In this document: positions 1 through 14,400 of the stretch, piece after piece
Layout of the letters: every line of letters begins with the position of its first letter
How positions within the stretch are numbered: the first letter of the stretch is position 1
Source of the DNA: Aptenodytes patagonicus
Taxonomy: Eukaryota > Chordata > Aves > Sphenisciformes > Spheniscidae
Direction of reading: 5' to 3'
Length of the DNA stretch: 64,000 bases
Assembly: GCF_965638725.1 (NCBI RefSeq)
Contig: NC_134951.1
Span: 105,051,811-105,115,810 of the forward strand
Translations under genes and position numbers: made by a program
The notes under the pieces: generated by a model
Seen by the model: only the letters and a program-made list of their open reading frames with translations
Told to the model about the DNA's origin: nothing
Databases searched by the model: none

Positions 1-619
1 CAGGATATTTTTTCCCTTAGTAACACTGTCTGAAGTTGTAAGAATACCTTTCCATATTTAAAAATACTGGCCGTAACCATATGCCCATGCACTCAAATAC
101 ATACAAATTAGTATTTCCACAATGGTTTATTTAATTCTAGTTATGCAAACTTATAGTGTAGTAAGGGCTACCAAAATTTATAAAATACTCAAAATGTTTC
201 TGTTAAATTATTTCTATTGTCAACACAGAACTACAGTGCTTTGACAGACATTTTCTTGCTACTGAAAATCTTTGTGTGTGCATGTTGGAGAGGGTGTATA
301 TATGTATATAGAAGTACTCATTAATGTATATAGTGCTCAGAATGGTAATGGAGAAGTCCATTTGACATCTCTTTCCCCAGAAGACCATACTCTGAAAAGT
401 GGTGGGATATAAGTCCGAAAATCCTCAGAAATTTCTCACCGCAACTTGTCACAAGTCAACCATGTGAATGTGTACATACAGTGTAGAGCCCTGTGAGCCA
501 TTCAGCCTCCCTAGATGCTCTTCACACACTATGAAACACTCATTTAGATTTTCCTAGCTTCTTTCTTGGGGGCTTTGATTAGTGAATTAATTAAATCTGT
601 TGGTATTTGGGATATCATT
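1..619. other. Upstream intergenic, no gene seen
   Basis: AT-rich single-copy-looking sequence with only short chance open frames. It could be distal intergenic sequence or 3' UTR of an upstream gene (SERTAD4 lies upstream of HHAT in human), but nothing here demonstrates either. Confidence 0.5.
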
Positions 620-735
620 TTTCAGACGGGATGTCAGGAAAAACTCCATTAGGAGGGTAGTGTATCTCTGGAATAGGTTACCCAGAGAGGTGCTGAAATC
701 TGCTTCCTTGAAACTTTTCAAGACTTGACGTGAAA
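620..735 (+). repeat. CR1 LINE relic (ORF2 C-terminal part, degraded)
   Basis: GATGTCAGGAAAAACTCC, AGGAGGGTAGTG, CTGGAATAGGTTACCCAGAG and AGGTGCTGAAATC follow in the same order and spacing as the late ORF2/3' region of CR1 elements. It is an old, truncated copy on the + strand without an open frame. Recognition is by pattern; an alignment to CR1 consensus sequences would confirm it. Confidence 0.6.
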
Positions 736-3700
736 CTTGACTTCAAGACAAAGCCACGGCTCTGCTGAAATACTGCCTTCCTTTCCACTGGTGTTTTCTA
801 TTTTCTTATGCAAAATACTTTGCTTTTCCCTTGATGTTTATATACCATCATTTTTGGTATTTCATGTAGTTTAAGACCAGACTTGACAAATGCAATAATT
901 TAGTCTAATCATCTGCATTACACAGACTACAGAACTTTACCAGGATTTCCTGGTGAAAGCTGTCTTGTAGTCGACTGACAGTGTACACCGTAAGGAAGCA
1001 ATTCAGTCTTGCTTTAAGGATTTCAGGTGGTAGTGCATGCCCCAGTAATGTGGAGGGTTGAACAAGAGATAGTTATCCTTACAGCTGCTCATTTGCAGTT
1101 TGTTACCTGAATTTTTCCAGTTTCAACTTTTGTGCATTTGTTTCTCCAGTATCTGATATAATCTTCCTCTGCAATGTTTACAATCAGAATTAAGACATTG
1201 TTTAGTACATTTAATTCCATTAATTTCTTGTTATGACAATATATTTTTACCATATGATTTTAAGGTGGGTACAGGATCCAGGGCTCTGTTATGATCTGTA
1301 TTGATGCAGGCCTGCAGAAGTATAGTTAAGGGACATTGTTTCTGTCTGCTGCTCTGGTATGAAGCAGTAAAGCAAAATTCATGAAAAACATATATATATA
1401 TATATGTATGTATATATGTATTTTAAAAAGCTGTGACCTCAGCAGGGACTTCAGGGTACATTCTTCAGAAAAAATAATCAGTTTAGTTCAGTTTCTACTA
1501 CTCAGATTGAGCAAGGTTAAATTCTACTCCTCAGCTATTGACGTTCCCTTTTAGACTGAAAACTCTTCATACCAGAGAGCATGACTCTTGTTTATTTATG
1601 AAATCACTTGCTGCACTTTCAGGTGCTACAAGATAGATAATAAGAAGTGCGGTTTGCAGAGGAAAATCTTCAGAACGATTCAGAAAACTATTATTGATTA
1701 TTATAGATTAGTAAAAGTATGCAATAAAAGTAACAGTAGAGAAAACATTTCAGTGTGATAAACAGATTTTCTCATTCCCCGTTTGGTCAACCAGTTCAGA
1801 GGGGAGATCTTTTTTGTGGCATTTCTTAATCTGCCTGAACCAAAATGTATGTAAACATAATTCCTGATGTGATTAATATCACAATATTCCCAAATACTAC
1901 TGTTGTGAGGACTACCATGGCCACATTTGAAAACCGTCAGCTACACAGTAGATTCATCCCCAGATTTCTAAAGCTAGCCTTGGGTTTGTGGAGGGTATCT
2001 CATAGATTTGTTCACCTAACACCTAGGCTAAGGTGCAGGTCAGAACTAAGGCTACAATACTGGAACCTTGTAAGATCCCACAAGCCACAACAAACACTTA
2101 GAGTGACAGGAATCAGCTGTGCCGTGACAAACGCTGTAATGCTGAGGGAGTAAGGACAAATCCACACATGGATGTGATACCTCGGTGGGGGGTGGGAATT
2201 ACACACCAGTTTTCAGAAGATCCCAGTGTTGTGTCGCTGTACCCTGATGAAATAATGAAAGCTTGACGTAATGCTTCTGATTAGTTTTTTCATTGGTTAA
2301 GTGTGCTGTCATTTGATACCCTGATGGAGAGATTTTTGGAGGGGAGGGGTTGAGCCCTGTGAAACCTCAAAGCACTTTCTTTCCATTGTGGGCAGCTCAG
2401 TTAAGCTCTTATTAAACTCAGCTTTTTCTAATTTTGTAATTCACCTCCAGACATTTGCTTTTGCTCCAAACACAATATTAGCTGTAGATGTTTGTCTGTG
2501 GTGTGGGTTGTTTCGTTGCTTCTTGTTGTCTGGATTATCCTTTTCTACTGTCAGGTATCAATTAAGTATTTGATCCTTCTTTGGCTATAAAATACCTTGC
2601 TAATCATCAGACTAAAACTCTTGAATTCAGGACTTAATTGAGGTTTAGTGGTGAAAAATATATGTATTTAGATACGTTGGAAGTAACATGTTCTTATTAT
2701 AACTTTTGTTTACATACAATGGTCCATAAGCTGTGTAAGTTTTCTGGCATTGAAGACAAACTTAGTTGAAGTGAATTCACTTCAGTATTATTTCTTAATC
2801 CACCAGAATGTGCTTCCTGGAAAAAACCCTTTTCAAGTCAGTTGCTCAAAATGTATCAAGTGACGAACTGCAGATAGCAAACTGAGCATTTGTTTGAGTT
2901 CATGCCTATTACAGCAGTGTTCTGGAAAGTGTTTCTGCTTAGGCTTTTAATAAATTCCCCCTAGAGATCAATTACCATGATTTGTCTAGTTACTATGGAT
3001 AAGAGGTTTTGGGGTGTTGTTGTTGAAATGTTTTGTTAAATTGAAAGGGTCTTGAATGCTTTTATTCAGGCAGAATAAAAAGAGAACAGGAAGCAGAACA
3101 CAGTATCTCTAAGGAAGAATAATAACTGAAATAGTCTTGGTAAAAGGACTCTGCAACATTACCAGGTCTTGTAGGACAATTTTGTCTGTGTGTTTTAGGC
3201 TTGTTCACAGGTAGCCCAGAATGTAGGTCAGCAGGAGGAGACGTGTAAGAAGGAGGATAAGCACCGATAAGTTAATACTCTTGACAAAGTTTTCTCACTA
3301 TAAGGTTTCAGTATAATCAAAACCAGTTTAGCATTTGAGGAAAAGCACCATGAAACGGAATAATGGAATTAGCTTTTATGTTTTTCCAGGAACCTAAACC
3401 ACATTTCCTGTCACAACTGTATATTATTAATACAAGGCATCTGCTAAATCGGAGCTGCCCTAAAATGTGCACAAATATCATATGTCTGGTTTAAATCATT
3501 TATTTTTTGACGTTTGCGGTGAAAAACTAAAGCAAGATGCTGCCTCAACCCATCATAAAAAAGAGTATGATTTGGAATACAGAAAGTTTTCAGTATGGTC
3601 TCACAGACGGATAATATAATTCTGTTAATCTAGCAGCCAGGACTGTTACGGCCTGCATATTTATGTCTTGCTTCTCTTTCATTTTGTATTCTGTGGTTGC

Positions 3701-6700
3701 AGCAATTAGTTTCCAGTCACAGAGGGAAATGAGCAGCTATCTCAAAACTCACTCACTTTCCCAGCCCCCTGTCCTTTACAACTGGGAGTAGAAAGCTGTT
3801 TGTTTTCTGATTTTTGAGGTGGGGGGTGGGAGGGGTGAGACATAAGTCATCTTTTCTCACGCTGTAACCAGCCTCCACAGGCTTAAGGCAAAGGGCCCAA
3901 AGTCTGATAACAAAATGGGATCATCTCAGGAATACAATGTCAGGAATATAATTTCCCAGGGGACTAATGCCCTACCCAGATATTTTTCCACATTAATACC
4001 CACTCTGAAAAAAATCTATTACTGCATTTCCTTATAGATTACTTCAACATATACCAAGGATGACAGAGGCTTCTTTGGGAGCCAGACAAGCCTGGAAGTC
4101 TGGCACTGAGTCCTGGACTGTGAATCAGGACAACGAGACTCAGAAATTCCTGTGTAGTTTCCCCAGCCCTTTCCCAAAGGCCTGCATGGAAGGGCTCTGG
4201 ATAGTGTCACAGGTATCTGTGTCTGTGTGCTGCTTGTGTCACATTAGCCTCATCAGTATGGTGAACAGTGGGAGAGCGTATCTGAAATCCCACTTGATTA
4301 CACTAGATGACTTACCAGAGGCCTCAAAGACCAGCATAAACTTTGGCCAAATGTAGTTGTAAGCTGAGATAACGTGAGAGCCCTGATATGGAGATCAGTT
4401 CCCTTGCAGAGCTGATCAGCTGGTTTTCTAGGCCTCACCAATTCATTTTTACGCTGATGCCAACGCGTCTTCTTCTTGTGCCCGTGGTGCCAGTGATGCT
4501 TGACCACCTTAGCGCTGGTCTTCGCTCTGTCCCTTCTCCTGAACAGCTCCACCCGTTCCCACAGATTGTGCCCTGAAAAAAAATCCCCTCAGCACTTTAA
4601 AGGATTTGCTCTTAATGAAAACCGAAAACATATTGAAACAAACAGTGTGAGGAGCCTCTCTTCTGCTTTTTTCATTATTGTAATGGTGTCTTTTTTTCAT
4701 CCTTGGTCTGTTGTGATCCCTTGGCTATGTTATGTCTAATTTAGGGATTCTGAGATTAAAGGACAAAAGTGTTAGCTAGTTCATGTCTGTAGTGCTGTGC
4801 AGGTTTATACCAGCTGAGCATCTGAATTCGTGTGTGCTAAAAACCCTTTTGCAGACTAATCAAGTGACATTTCACATACAGAGGGAGTAACTTGCCTATC
4901 CAGCTGTACAGCTGGTTTGAGCCCTGAATGTTTTGACTATAAAATAACAATGATATCCAGAACCCAATAGTGAAAGGAGGATTTTTATAATCTGTTTCTT
5001 AGAAGCAGATTGGAGGATCTGAAAGCCAAGCTGGGTGTTTTAAGGTTTGCATATCTACCAGGATACAGATTTTGCAATTAGAGTTAATTAATAATTTCCT
5101 TCGTTGGTGAACCAAAACCAAATCCTGCTTACCCAGTTCAGATTGTGAAAAGAGAAAATATTGTTTGGAGTTTACTCTCCAATGGGACTAATTATTCTCT
5201 GTATTTCACCCATCACATTATAATCCTCTTCAGAGAAAAGAAAGAATAAATGTTCTCATTAAATTCTGAAACAGGCATTTTTTTCTGACAAGTTGCTCTT
5301 CCTTTGAAGAGGCTAATATCCGATGATGGAAATCGTAAAGAATAAATAAAAAAGCTTTGTAGAGAATGATTTACTTAAAATTACACTGTCAAAGAGCTTT
5401 TCATAATAATTAAAAAAAATTCACAATGTTTGTGATGAAAACACTATTGAAACTGCAATCTGCTTACTCACCTGGTGGTATTTTCATGTTCTTACTTAAT
5501 GAACACACTCTGTGTTTTGTTATTGTAAGGCTGCCTGGGAGAGCTGGGCTGGTAGCATTGACTCTTTCCTCAAAGACAGAAGTCTCAATTGAGCAAATCA
5601 GTCCTATTCAGCAAACTACTTGAGCATGCTCTTAAGTTGATTTGAATGATTTTCTGACCTGGAGACTAAAGGGTCCCTAGTAGCCACACAAGGCTTTTGC
5701 TTTCATTCTTTGCAGTAGGACCAGATGTTTTGGGTACAGTGTGTGTGTCGGGGTGAAACTGAATGGGAACGCTCTCCTCGGTAGTTGTGTACACACAGTT
5801 CCCATTTCCCTGTGAGAGCAGTGTGTGTTGATATCCATGGGAGAACGGACTGCTGGGTGAATGAGAGTTACCTCTTATAGAGGACAGAGAGCAATTTACA
5901 CTTTCAAAATCAAATTGTTCTGGTACTATGCCAATTCAAAAGTGAACTCCCTTAAGAAGGTAGACATGGTCAAATGAGGCTCCTGTGGACTGTTATGAAC
6001 CTGGACTTTTTCTCTCAAAGAGTAATTTTATCATTCCTGGAAGCCCATCACATAAGTGTGCCTGATGAAACACACCTCTTGGCTTCCAGGTGAAGAAATA
6101 CCTTTTCCTTAGTTAAGGTGTGTCTGTCCAAATGAAGAAAAGCATCTCTGCCCTTAGCAGATCTATTTTTATATATATATATATATATATGGAACAGTGT
6201 AATTTGGACCTGTATGATGTTCCTACCCAAACATGTGAAAAAAAACCCTTCCTTCTCATACTTGTCTTAGCTGGGAAGTAATTAATCTGGAGAAGTGTAG
6301 TCTGAAGTAGGGAATGGTTATGTACTTCTCCAGGCCTGTTTGCCTGCCAAAGTGTTACTGAGGGGCAGAAAATGTCCCACAGAAGATCATCTCCAATTTT
6401 GGTGGTACTGTGCTTGTAGGCTTATACCAGTTATATGAGGGCAGCTGTAAGACTAAATTGTGCTTGTACCATTTTGACCGAAGTCCCTTGAACAACATGT
6501 CAATGTTTTAAACATGCTTCCCTTCCCCGCTGCCGCTGGCTCCTGCTATCTGCTCTTCCTCAGCTGCAGGACTTCTCAGTATCTCATTCTACTCCCGGCC
6601 TCAGAGTTTGTTTCTGTGGGTACCAGGTCTGGATCCATGGACTGCTGCTGTCCCCTCTGTGAGTTGTTTTGTGTTACAGCTAGTGTTAGCCATCAAAACT

Positions 6701-8239
6701 GGAATCATTGCTTTTCCTTTCGATCTACATCCTTTTTCAGGCTGACTTACTCTCAATCTAATTTTCTAATACAGCTACTACCTAGGTAAGTAGGGTATTA
6801 GAGACTCTGGCACTTTGAGATTCTCTGATTCAGACACTTGAATCGCTACATGGCCAATACATGCTGTCAGCCAACTCCTAAAACAATGTTAGAAAAGAAC
6901 TGCATTGCCCTGGGAAAGTGAAATTATCCTGTCCTAATTTTTAAAACTACACTGCACCTATTCTGTGTGCTGTTAACAAAAAATATGCTGCGGGCCATAC
7001 CAAAGAAATATGTATCCCACAGCTAAGTCCACATGATTTTTTTTTTTTTTTTGGTAACTCACAAGTTCAGACATGGTTTTCAAACATGATGAATAGAGAA
7101 CAATGTCCTGTTTGTGTGGGTGTGTGCACTGTCAAGCAGGCGAGGTTTAGGTAACTGCAGATTTTTGAATGGGAATCAAAAAAGGTCATTTGGAAATGGA
7201 CATTTGCTCCTGCACAGTTTGTGACTAAACAGCTGGGATTCAGAGGACACTAGAAAAAGGTATTAGTAATAAACAAGATTTTGCTGGTTTCTTCCACAGA
7301 AAGAGCAATACAAAGAATAAAAATGGTAACAGAGTAGAAAATGATCAAAATTTGTGCTGTGTGCACTTAAGCTGCTTTTAACAATTATGTTCTTCTTTCT
7401 TTGTTTTTTTTTTCCACTCAGAGCCTCAAAAATTGACTAGTTCTAATGAAAAAGAAAAGACGCTGATGTTACACAGTAGTGGAAAACAAACCAATTTGTT
7501 GGAAATTACTGTTGAAAAGTATTCTTCGCTAATAGGTCACATTTATTCTCTTGAAACATTGTGCAAATTTTTAAAGTCTTCTGAGGCTATAGTGAATGTT
7601 TTTCATCTTTACAATAATGTTTTGGGGAATCACAGATAGCAGGCATCTCAGAAGGGGAACATAAGTACCCTCCCGAAGCAGGTTTTACTATAATATCATA
7701 CTTCTCTACCTATTTTCTCCCCTCTTCAGAAAATACCAAAAAAAATTACTTGCTTTCAAGCTATAATAACTTAGCAATTTCTTCATTTATGCCCTTCAAG
7801 AAGGTATATATCATACTTACAGTTGTTTCATCTTCCTCTTTTCTGTTGATTCCCCCCGTTTCAGAAAATGGACATAAATGAGAGTAGCTATTGATGTGAA
7901 GAATACTGATGCATTATTTTAACATATTTATTCCCTGTAAACATTCATTAGTTAAAAAGGAACACTTTTCTCAAAGCACTTCCCAGCATGTTCTTAAAAC
8001 ACAATTATGCGAATATACTACTCCAAGAGCAGGCATCGCCCAGGCATTAATAACCCAGTAGCTGAAGGCTTGTTGGCTTTCTTACCAGAGCCATTCTCCC
8101 AGCTTCTCTCTGTTCGGGAAAGCAAATGTGCCTTGCAGCATGCCCTGACGGATGATAAAGTCAGACTATTATTGGCAATAGTTAGTCTTTAGAGGGGAAG
8201 CATGAAGCATTGTTCTGAGCACAGGACAAAACCCGAAAC
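736..8239. other. Upstream intergenic sequence, no supported gene
   Basis: AT-rich non-coding sequence. Landmarks: an AT/GT microsatellite at about 1390-1420, (AT)10 at 6171-6190, a 16-T run at 7037-7052, and a pyrimidine tract followed by CAG near 7391-7421 leading into a short open frame. Open frames are at most about 100 codons, with no family resemblance I can recognise. The stretch 2770-3010 has a texture compatible with a conserved non-coding element, unproven. Confidence 0.6.
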
Positions 8240-8435
8240 TCCCAGTCCCAGCTCTGACTATGCTTCTCTTCAAGGCTTTGGGTAAATCACTCGATCTCTT
8301 CACCTCAGTTTCTTTATCTGTAAAATGGTGATATCATCTTTGTTTTGCCGAGTAATTTTATAGGATGTTGAAAAATTAATGCTTGGAAAACACTTTGATG
8401 ATAAAAAGTGCATTTTAAGTGTGATATTTAATACA
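8240..8435 (+). repeat. Ancient MIR/CORE-SINE-like relic
   Basis: The stretch contains CCAGCTCTGACTATGC, CTTTGGGTAAATCACT and CCTCAGTTTCTTTATCTGTA followed by AAATGG, then a tail with AACACTTTGATGATAAAAAG and GTGCATTTTAAGTG. This is the order and spacing of the CORE and 3' region of amniote MIR-type SINEs. Such elements are rare survivors in bird genomes. Confidence 0.65.
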
Positions 8436-11400
8436 AACTGTTCATAAGAATGGTGTCCTGCACTCTGTTTTAAAGTAATCGGGACAGATTAAATGCTTAA
8501 GTCATACCGCAGGACCTACAACTGTGTTTTTAGAGCATTTCTTTAGAAAAGGCTATAGAAAGTGGAAAACAAAAATGCACCCCACTGTTTCCTTGTGGTA
8601 AGAATGTTGCAATAGAAATGGTGAAGAGAGATATTGTTCAGAATATTTTACTCAAAATGTCCACGGAGTGTTTCAGATGAAAAACAAACTGACAACTCAG
8701 TGGAGAGTGTACTGGGCATGCAGTTGCCTCTGAGTGTAGGTCAGCAGCAGTCCTGCAGCTCAAGCTCTCTCTTTTGTGTTGCAAAGTAGCCATAGATCAG
8801 GTGGCAGCAAGTCTGCAGCAGAACAAAGCAGACCATGTGAGTAGCAAAAAATGGCGTTCGAAGGCAGAGTTTTCTCAAAGACCACACTTTAAAGCAAAAA
8901 GTAATTTCAACCATGAGTGGAGTGGTAGGCCTTTATTTTTTAGCCTTGTTCTCTCTGTATGGGCTGCAGCTCTGACTGATGAGGCTAGTTGAGCCAGGTC
9001 TATTGTCTGACCCTTCCTCTAGAAACTCCCTTCTGGAGAAAAGGCTGTGAACAGCCAGGTGAATGATGGGCTAATTCCAAAGAAGGACTGGCATCTAAAC
9101 CAGACATTGGGTAAACTGGAGGTACGTAACTGAACACTGCCACTTAAAACCACCTAATGCCAGTGGTGCTGAAATGCTCTAACATTTCCCTGTTTGACCC
9201 AAAATATCTTCAGGCGCTTGGAGCTCTGCTGTATTTCTTGTGCAGACTCCCTGTGTCCCAGGAAGTGCTGTGAAAACTTGTAGGGCATCTCTGAATTTGG
9301 TGACAGTCCCTCTGTGCTCACCAAGGGCTGCTAGAAGTATGCTTGCCCCAGCAGCCAGAGCAGGTCCCACTCTCCACACCCTCAAGGCAGCCATCACCAC
9401 TTCTTATTTAAAATACAAATGGTTAGGCCCCTTTGGCACAACCTAAAGCTCAGAGCAAACCTCAGGATGTGAGAGTGACAGATCTCGTATTCTCTTCAGC
9501 CTCAGAGTTTCCACCTGTCTCCACCACAGAAGTGAGCTCATGAAAAACAATGTGGTGGGGAAAGAGAGCTCTCCGCTTTTCCATGGAAGGGCTATCACCT
9601 GACAAAAAAAGAATGCAGGATACCTGGGGCCAAAAAGAGAAAAAAGTGTAAGTGTGGTGCTGTACCTAGTATCTAGGACACTCACGAGGGAAAGGATTTT
9701 TCTGGTTTTTGGTCTCCCATACCATTGTCTCTGTATTTTGCACTAAATCTCCATTGACTCAACTGTGTAAACCACTGTCCGGAGATGATGACTCTCAGTT
9801 GTCTCCTCCAGGCAGCTTAGAGGATGATCTGTCTTGTAGGGCTTGCATCGTTTGGATGGGCTGGTCCTTACTCAGTTCATTTTCCATGTCAAGGTGCTGT
9901 TTTAAAGAGGTGAATCCTCTTCTCGTTTTCCAGTAAGAAGCTACCAACTCGGACTAAATAAGGCAGGAAGACTATGGCAGTTCATGGTAGATGTGAGGTT
10001 TGAAACCTATTCCAGATCTACATTAGTCAATGAAGACATTGTGCACCGAAAGCAGCACCTTGTCCTGAGGCAGCAATTTGATGTATTTGCAAATCATGTT
10101 GCAGTTGGCAATGACCCACTTTTTTATTGTACACAATGTTACTCAATTGATTTGTACTAGTCGCAGAGCAAAATTTTGGCGTTTCAAATAGCTGTACATA
10201 TTTATGAGTTAAATGCAATTTTTGCTAATATTTTAGCACCGTTATATGAAGAGATTATCCACAAAGGGTGAGATGTTGCTGGCATTTTGCACAGGCACCA
10301 AGAGAGCTTTTGAATTCTTTTTCCTATTGAAAGGCATATTCTCAAGAACAATCTAAAAAATGCTTCAAGTATGACAGAGCACTTCTTTTCGTTTCTACAT
10401 TTATGGCCTGTTACATAAACACAGAAGCAAAATAGAAGATGTCTGCATCTTAAAGTCAGTTTTTTTATGACTTGGAAGCCCATCCTGGAGTACTACCCTC
10501 TCTTCACAGAAAGGTGAAACATAAAACGGAGACAAATTAGGGGGAAGTCAATGCACAAAACAAGAAAGTTTCTCAGATAAAACATACAAAAGTATTTGTT
10601 TTCTGAACTATCCTTAGAGGAAGGCTCCCTCTGACCAGTAATATAATGTTACCTTAGTTCTTAAGATGTCATCCATGTACTCAGGTAGGAAACCAGCTAT
10701 AAGCTTTTTATTTACAAGACAATGTGGAGACGGGTGCACACTGATCTAAGTATGCATATGTGTAAAGGGAATGGGACCCTGCAGCCATAAGGCCACAAAT
10801 GCACCAGGTAGCCAAGGAGCATGCACGACTGTGGCCATGAATATAATTGCATTGACTTGAGTATTCAGTGAATTTTTAATCTGTATTGTGGTAGAGCTTA
10901 GAAGGAACAACTGGCAATTAAGGCATCATTGACTAGGCCCCACACACTCATGGAACAAAAAGCCAGTCCCTGAAGAGAGGGCAGCCTGGATAATAAGGGA
11001 AATATTGCCATTGCTCGTGAAACGAAGGTGTAGTAAAATCCATTCATAAAAGATATCAGAATGTATCCAATCCACTTAGAAATGTTTGTAAGAAATAATA
11101 TTTCTACCAGAAAGATGACATAAAAGACTGAGGTCTGTATCTTTGCCTGATTGCTATGAGGGAGAAGTTTCCGAGTCCTCTGCCGGTTCTGTCTGAACAG
11201 CTGGCTACTCGACAGGGCTGTATTGGCTCCATTTGGGATGTTGTGAACAGTCAGCTCCACTGAGTCCTCTTAGTTTCACAGGCCATAAAAAGACAAAAGA
11301 AAAATATTCTGCCAAATAGAAATAATCAACCTGGAATGTATTCCCACTCCTTCACGAGGATATGGCAAATAATAGGAAGTAAGGGATAAATCAGTAAAAT

Positions 11401-14400
11401 ATAGGTGGTTGTGGTAGCTGAAATGATCCTTTACTGGCTGTTCATATAGTGAAGCGATGTGAAGAGATGGAGAGTTTAGAAAACTTGCTCAGGAGGCAGT
11501 GAGAGAGGCCCTTCTGTCTGAATATTTTTTGTCAATTATCATATAGTAATCTGAGATGTATTTTTTTGCTACATTTATTCCATTCACTGAACTGATTAAA
11601 AAGGCAATGTTTTCAGGAATATAGCTATGGATTAAATATAGATGTGCACAGATAGAAGTAATTTCTTATGCCACTGAAAAAGATGTGTATAATGTGGTAT
11701 AATAGAATGAGATTTGCATCTGATCTACAACCTCAGTGTAACTAAATTTTAAACACTTTTTGGATCACTTACATTTTGTCAGCTACTTGCCCTGTTGGAG
11801 GTCAGGTGGGAGTCTTGCCATCGTTTGTAATAATGTAAATTGTAATTGAATAAACTGGCTGTGATCTGGCCTTTTTTCTGAATTTCATTCCACTATTACT
11901 TAAAAATGGTAAGAAAAGTAATACCTGAAGTAGGATTCTTCAAAAAAATCCCTTTCTCCCATATTTGGACTGGACCATCCGTTCTGCCCAAGGATGACTG
12001 AGAGACTGAAATACTGAGGTGTTTAAATACTCCAGTAGTGGATTATCTGCTTCCTCGCTAGGACTCATGGGAGATTTCAATATAATGGCTAAGGTATGTA
12101 GGAGTTGACTCACCATCCCCTTAACTCCCATCATTTCACACTTAAAGCTAGACAACTTGTAAGGAGTATTGTGGGAAAAAGAAAAAAACCCTTTGTGTTT
12201 AATAGCTGACTACTCAGAACCTAAGACTCAAGCATGATTAACTAAAACTCAGACATGATCAAGGTAGCACAGTTGAACCTCACCCCAGCTACGGTAACCG
12301 TACACAAGTGGATTCTACATCCACGGTGAGAGCAAGGCTGTATGACTTTGCTTACAATACTGATTTCATTGGAGGGAAGAATGGGTAATCAGTAAAGAAA
12401 TCCATTAAAAGGCTCTGACCAGGAGCCATGGTTTTCAGGGCTTTAGTTAAGCAAAGCAGGTAGTGTATTGCCGAGGAAGCCTCTGAGATGTTCAGCATGA
12501 ATCCAACAGTGAGCTGCTTAGTTACAATATTGTATTAATTTACTGTATTTTTTACAAAAGTAATTTTATGAATCCCCTGTCAGAAGCATGATGGTAATTT
12601 TCCAGCCTCAGAGCATGAAACAAGTTCTCAAAGATGCAAGGGATTCATTAAAAGGAAGCCAGGAAAATTATTATATCTGCATGCACAGAAATACTGACTT
12701 TGCGATTGCAAGGGTCTCTTTATAAGCAATGTCTACATAGATATGGCTAAAGGTGATGGGGGGAAAAAAAATGCTTGGCACTTCACAAAGAGCCAGTTTC
12801 AGAGTTGGGGGTCAGAGAAGAGAGGAACCTGTAAAATTGGGGCTATCTGCAATGCTGACCAAGTTAGTGTAATGTTCGCTTTTCATTAAGCCAAGCCAAA
12901 CAAGGCAAAAAGGGCAAACTTGCACGTTGTCTCCCTAGAGTCCATAGCTCCATGCCCGAGATCGCCGGAGGGAGGGTTCGCGTTAACCTCAGTTGTGTCA
13001 TATTTAACTTGGCTATTGGAAGACTCACTTGGCTCTCTTCGTAAATACCACACCTTTTATATTTCTGACTCTCTCCATTTTAATACTGCTGTTTTGCTAC
13101 GTGGAGATTTCTTGTCATACTTGTGATTTCTTCTAAATATACACGGTTCCTCCTCCTGTCTGCTGCTGAACTTCTAATCTGCAGACTCTGGGCGGGTGCT
13201 GATCGTGTCCCGTCATCCAGATGTTGCACGCAGGGGGCATTACTGTGTGATTTCCAGAGGGTGAATGAAAACAAGAGGCTAGGTTCAATGCTGTGAGATA
13301 TCAACCTGTGAGGGAAAGCTCTAGGGCACTGCTTGTAATTCCCAGGGGGACTTTATATTCAGAAAAGCAGTGAGAAGCCCTATGCTTTAGCCTGCCTGAG
13401 CACTCTACTGCTGGATTCATAAATACTCATTTTGACTTCTTAACTGCATGCAAAACAAATAACAAGTTGAAAAAAAAAAAAAAGGGTTTCCTCAAAAACG
13501 TGAGCTTCGGTTTACTTTCCCAGCTGCAAAATGGCTCAGTTGCCCGCTTCATTGCCTTTTGCACCCCCACCCTGCCTTGTCCCTGTGGCCATGACGAGGC
13601 CCTAGAAATGAAAAGTTCTGTAACGAGCTCACCTCAGAAGAATTTGCACAGAAAGGCAGTAGTAAGGGCCCTTTTAAAAGGCCTCCTGCTACCTCTGTCC
13701 TCCTTGATTCTGGAATTGTTTGCTTAAGTTTCTGATGATCACATCTATAGCTGATCACATAAGAAAGGGAGACTCACTGAACAGCATTTGAACTTTATGG
13801 TCAAAACCCAACACTTCCAACTCAGGTGCCATACCAGCTTCAGAAGAGATAGAAATAAAAAAAGGGGACATGAACATCTGCTAGAGAGGGACTCCCTTCT
13901 AGTGATGCGTGAACCAATCTGCACTGCACCCTCCACTGTTCATCAAGGCCATGGTGGGGAGTGGATGCCTTCCTGCTGGCTCCCAGTAGTGAAGACGGAC
14001 ATGGACCTCTTTGGCAGGTTGTTGCCTCTGCACTCTGTAGCTATTCTGGTGGTGAGTAAGAGTGGTGCAAACCTTCAAGCAGAAGTGATGCTCTGAATTT
14101 GTCCCAGAGAAACACCTCTACCATCACAAATCATCATTCTGCCCAAGGTGGATTGCTTTTTTTGGCCTTGGAGAAACCTGCCGCACGTGTACGCAGCATC
14201 ACACCACTTTCTTCCCAAAGGGCAGATGCCTTGAAGAGGCTGCCAGGCCTGTGCAGCTGCTGGGACACAGGGCAAGAGACATTTAAAAAACTTTACCTCC
14301 TTGCTGATCAAATGAGAAGTGGAGCTTTCTGCTGCCGTTTTTCTAGGGTTTTTGCTCTCAGGTTCCTCTGCTGCCTGTCAGTGACTATAGCAGCAGCAGA

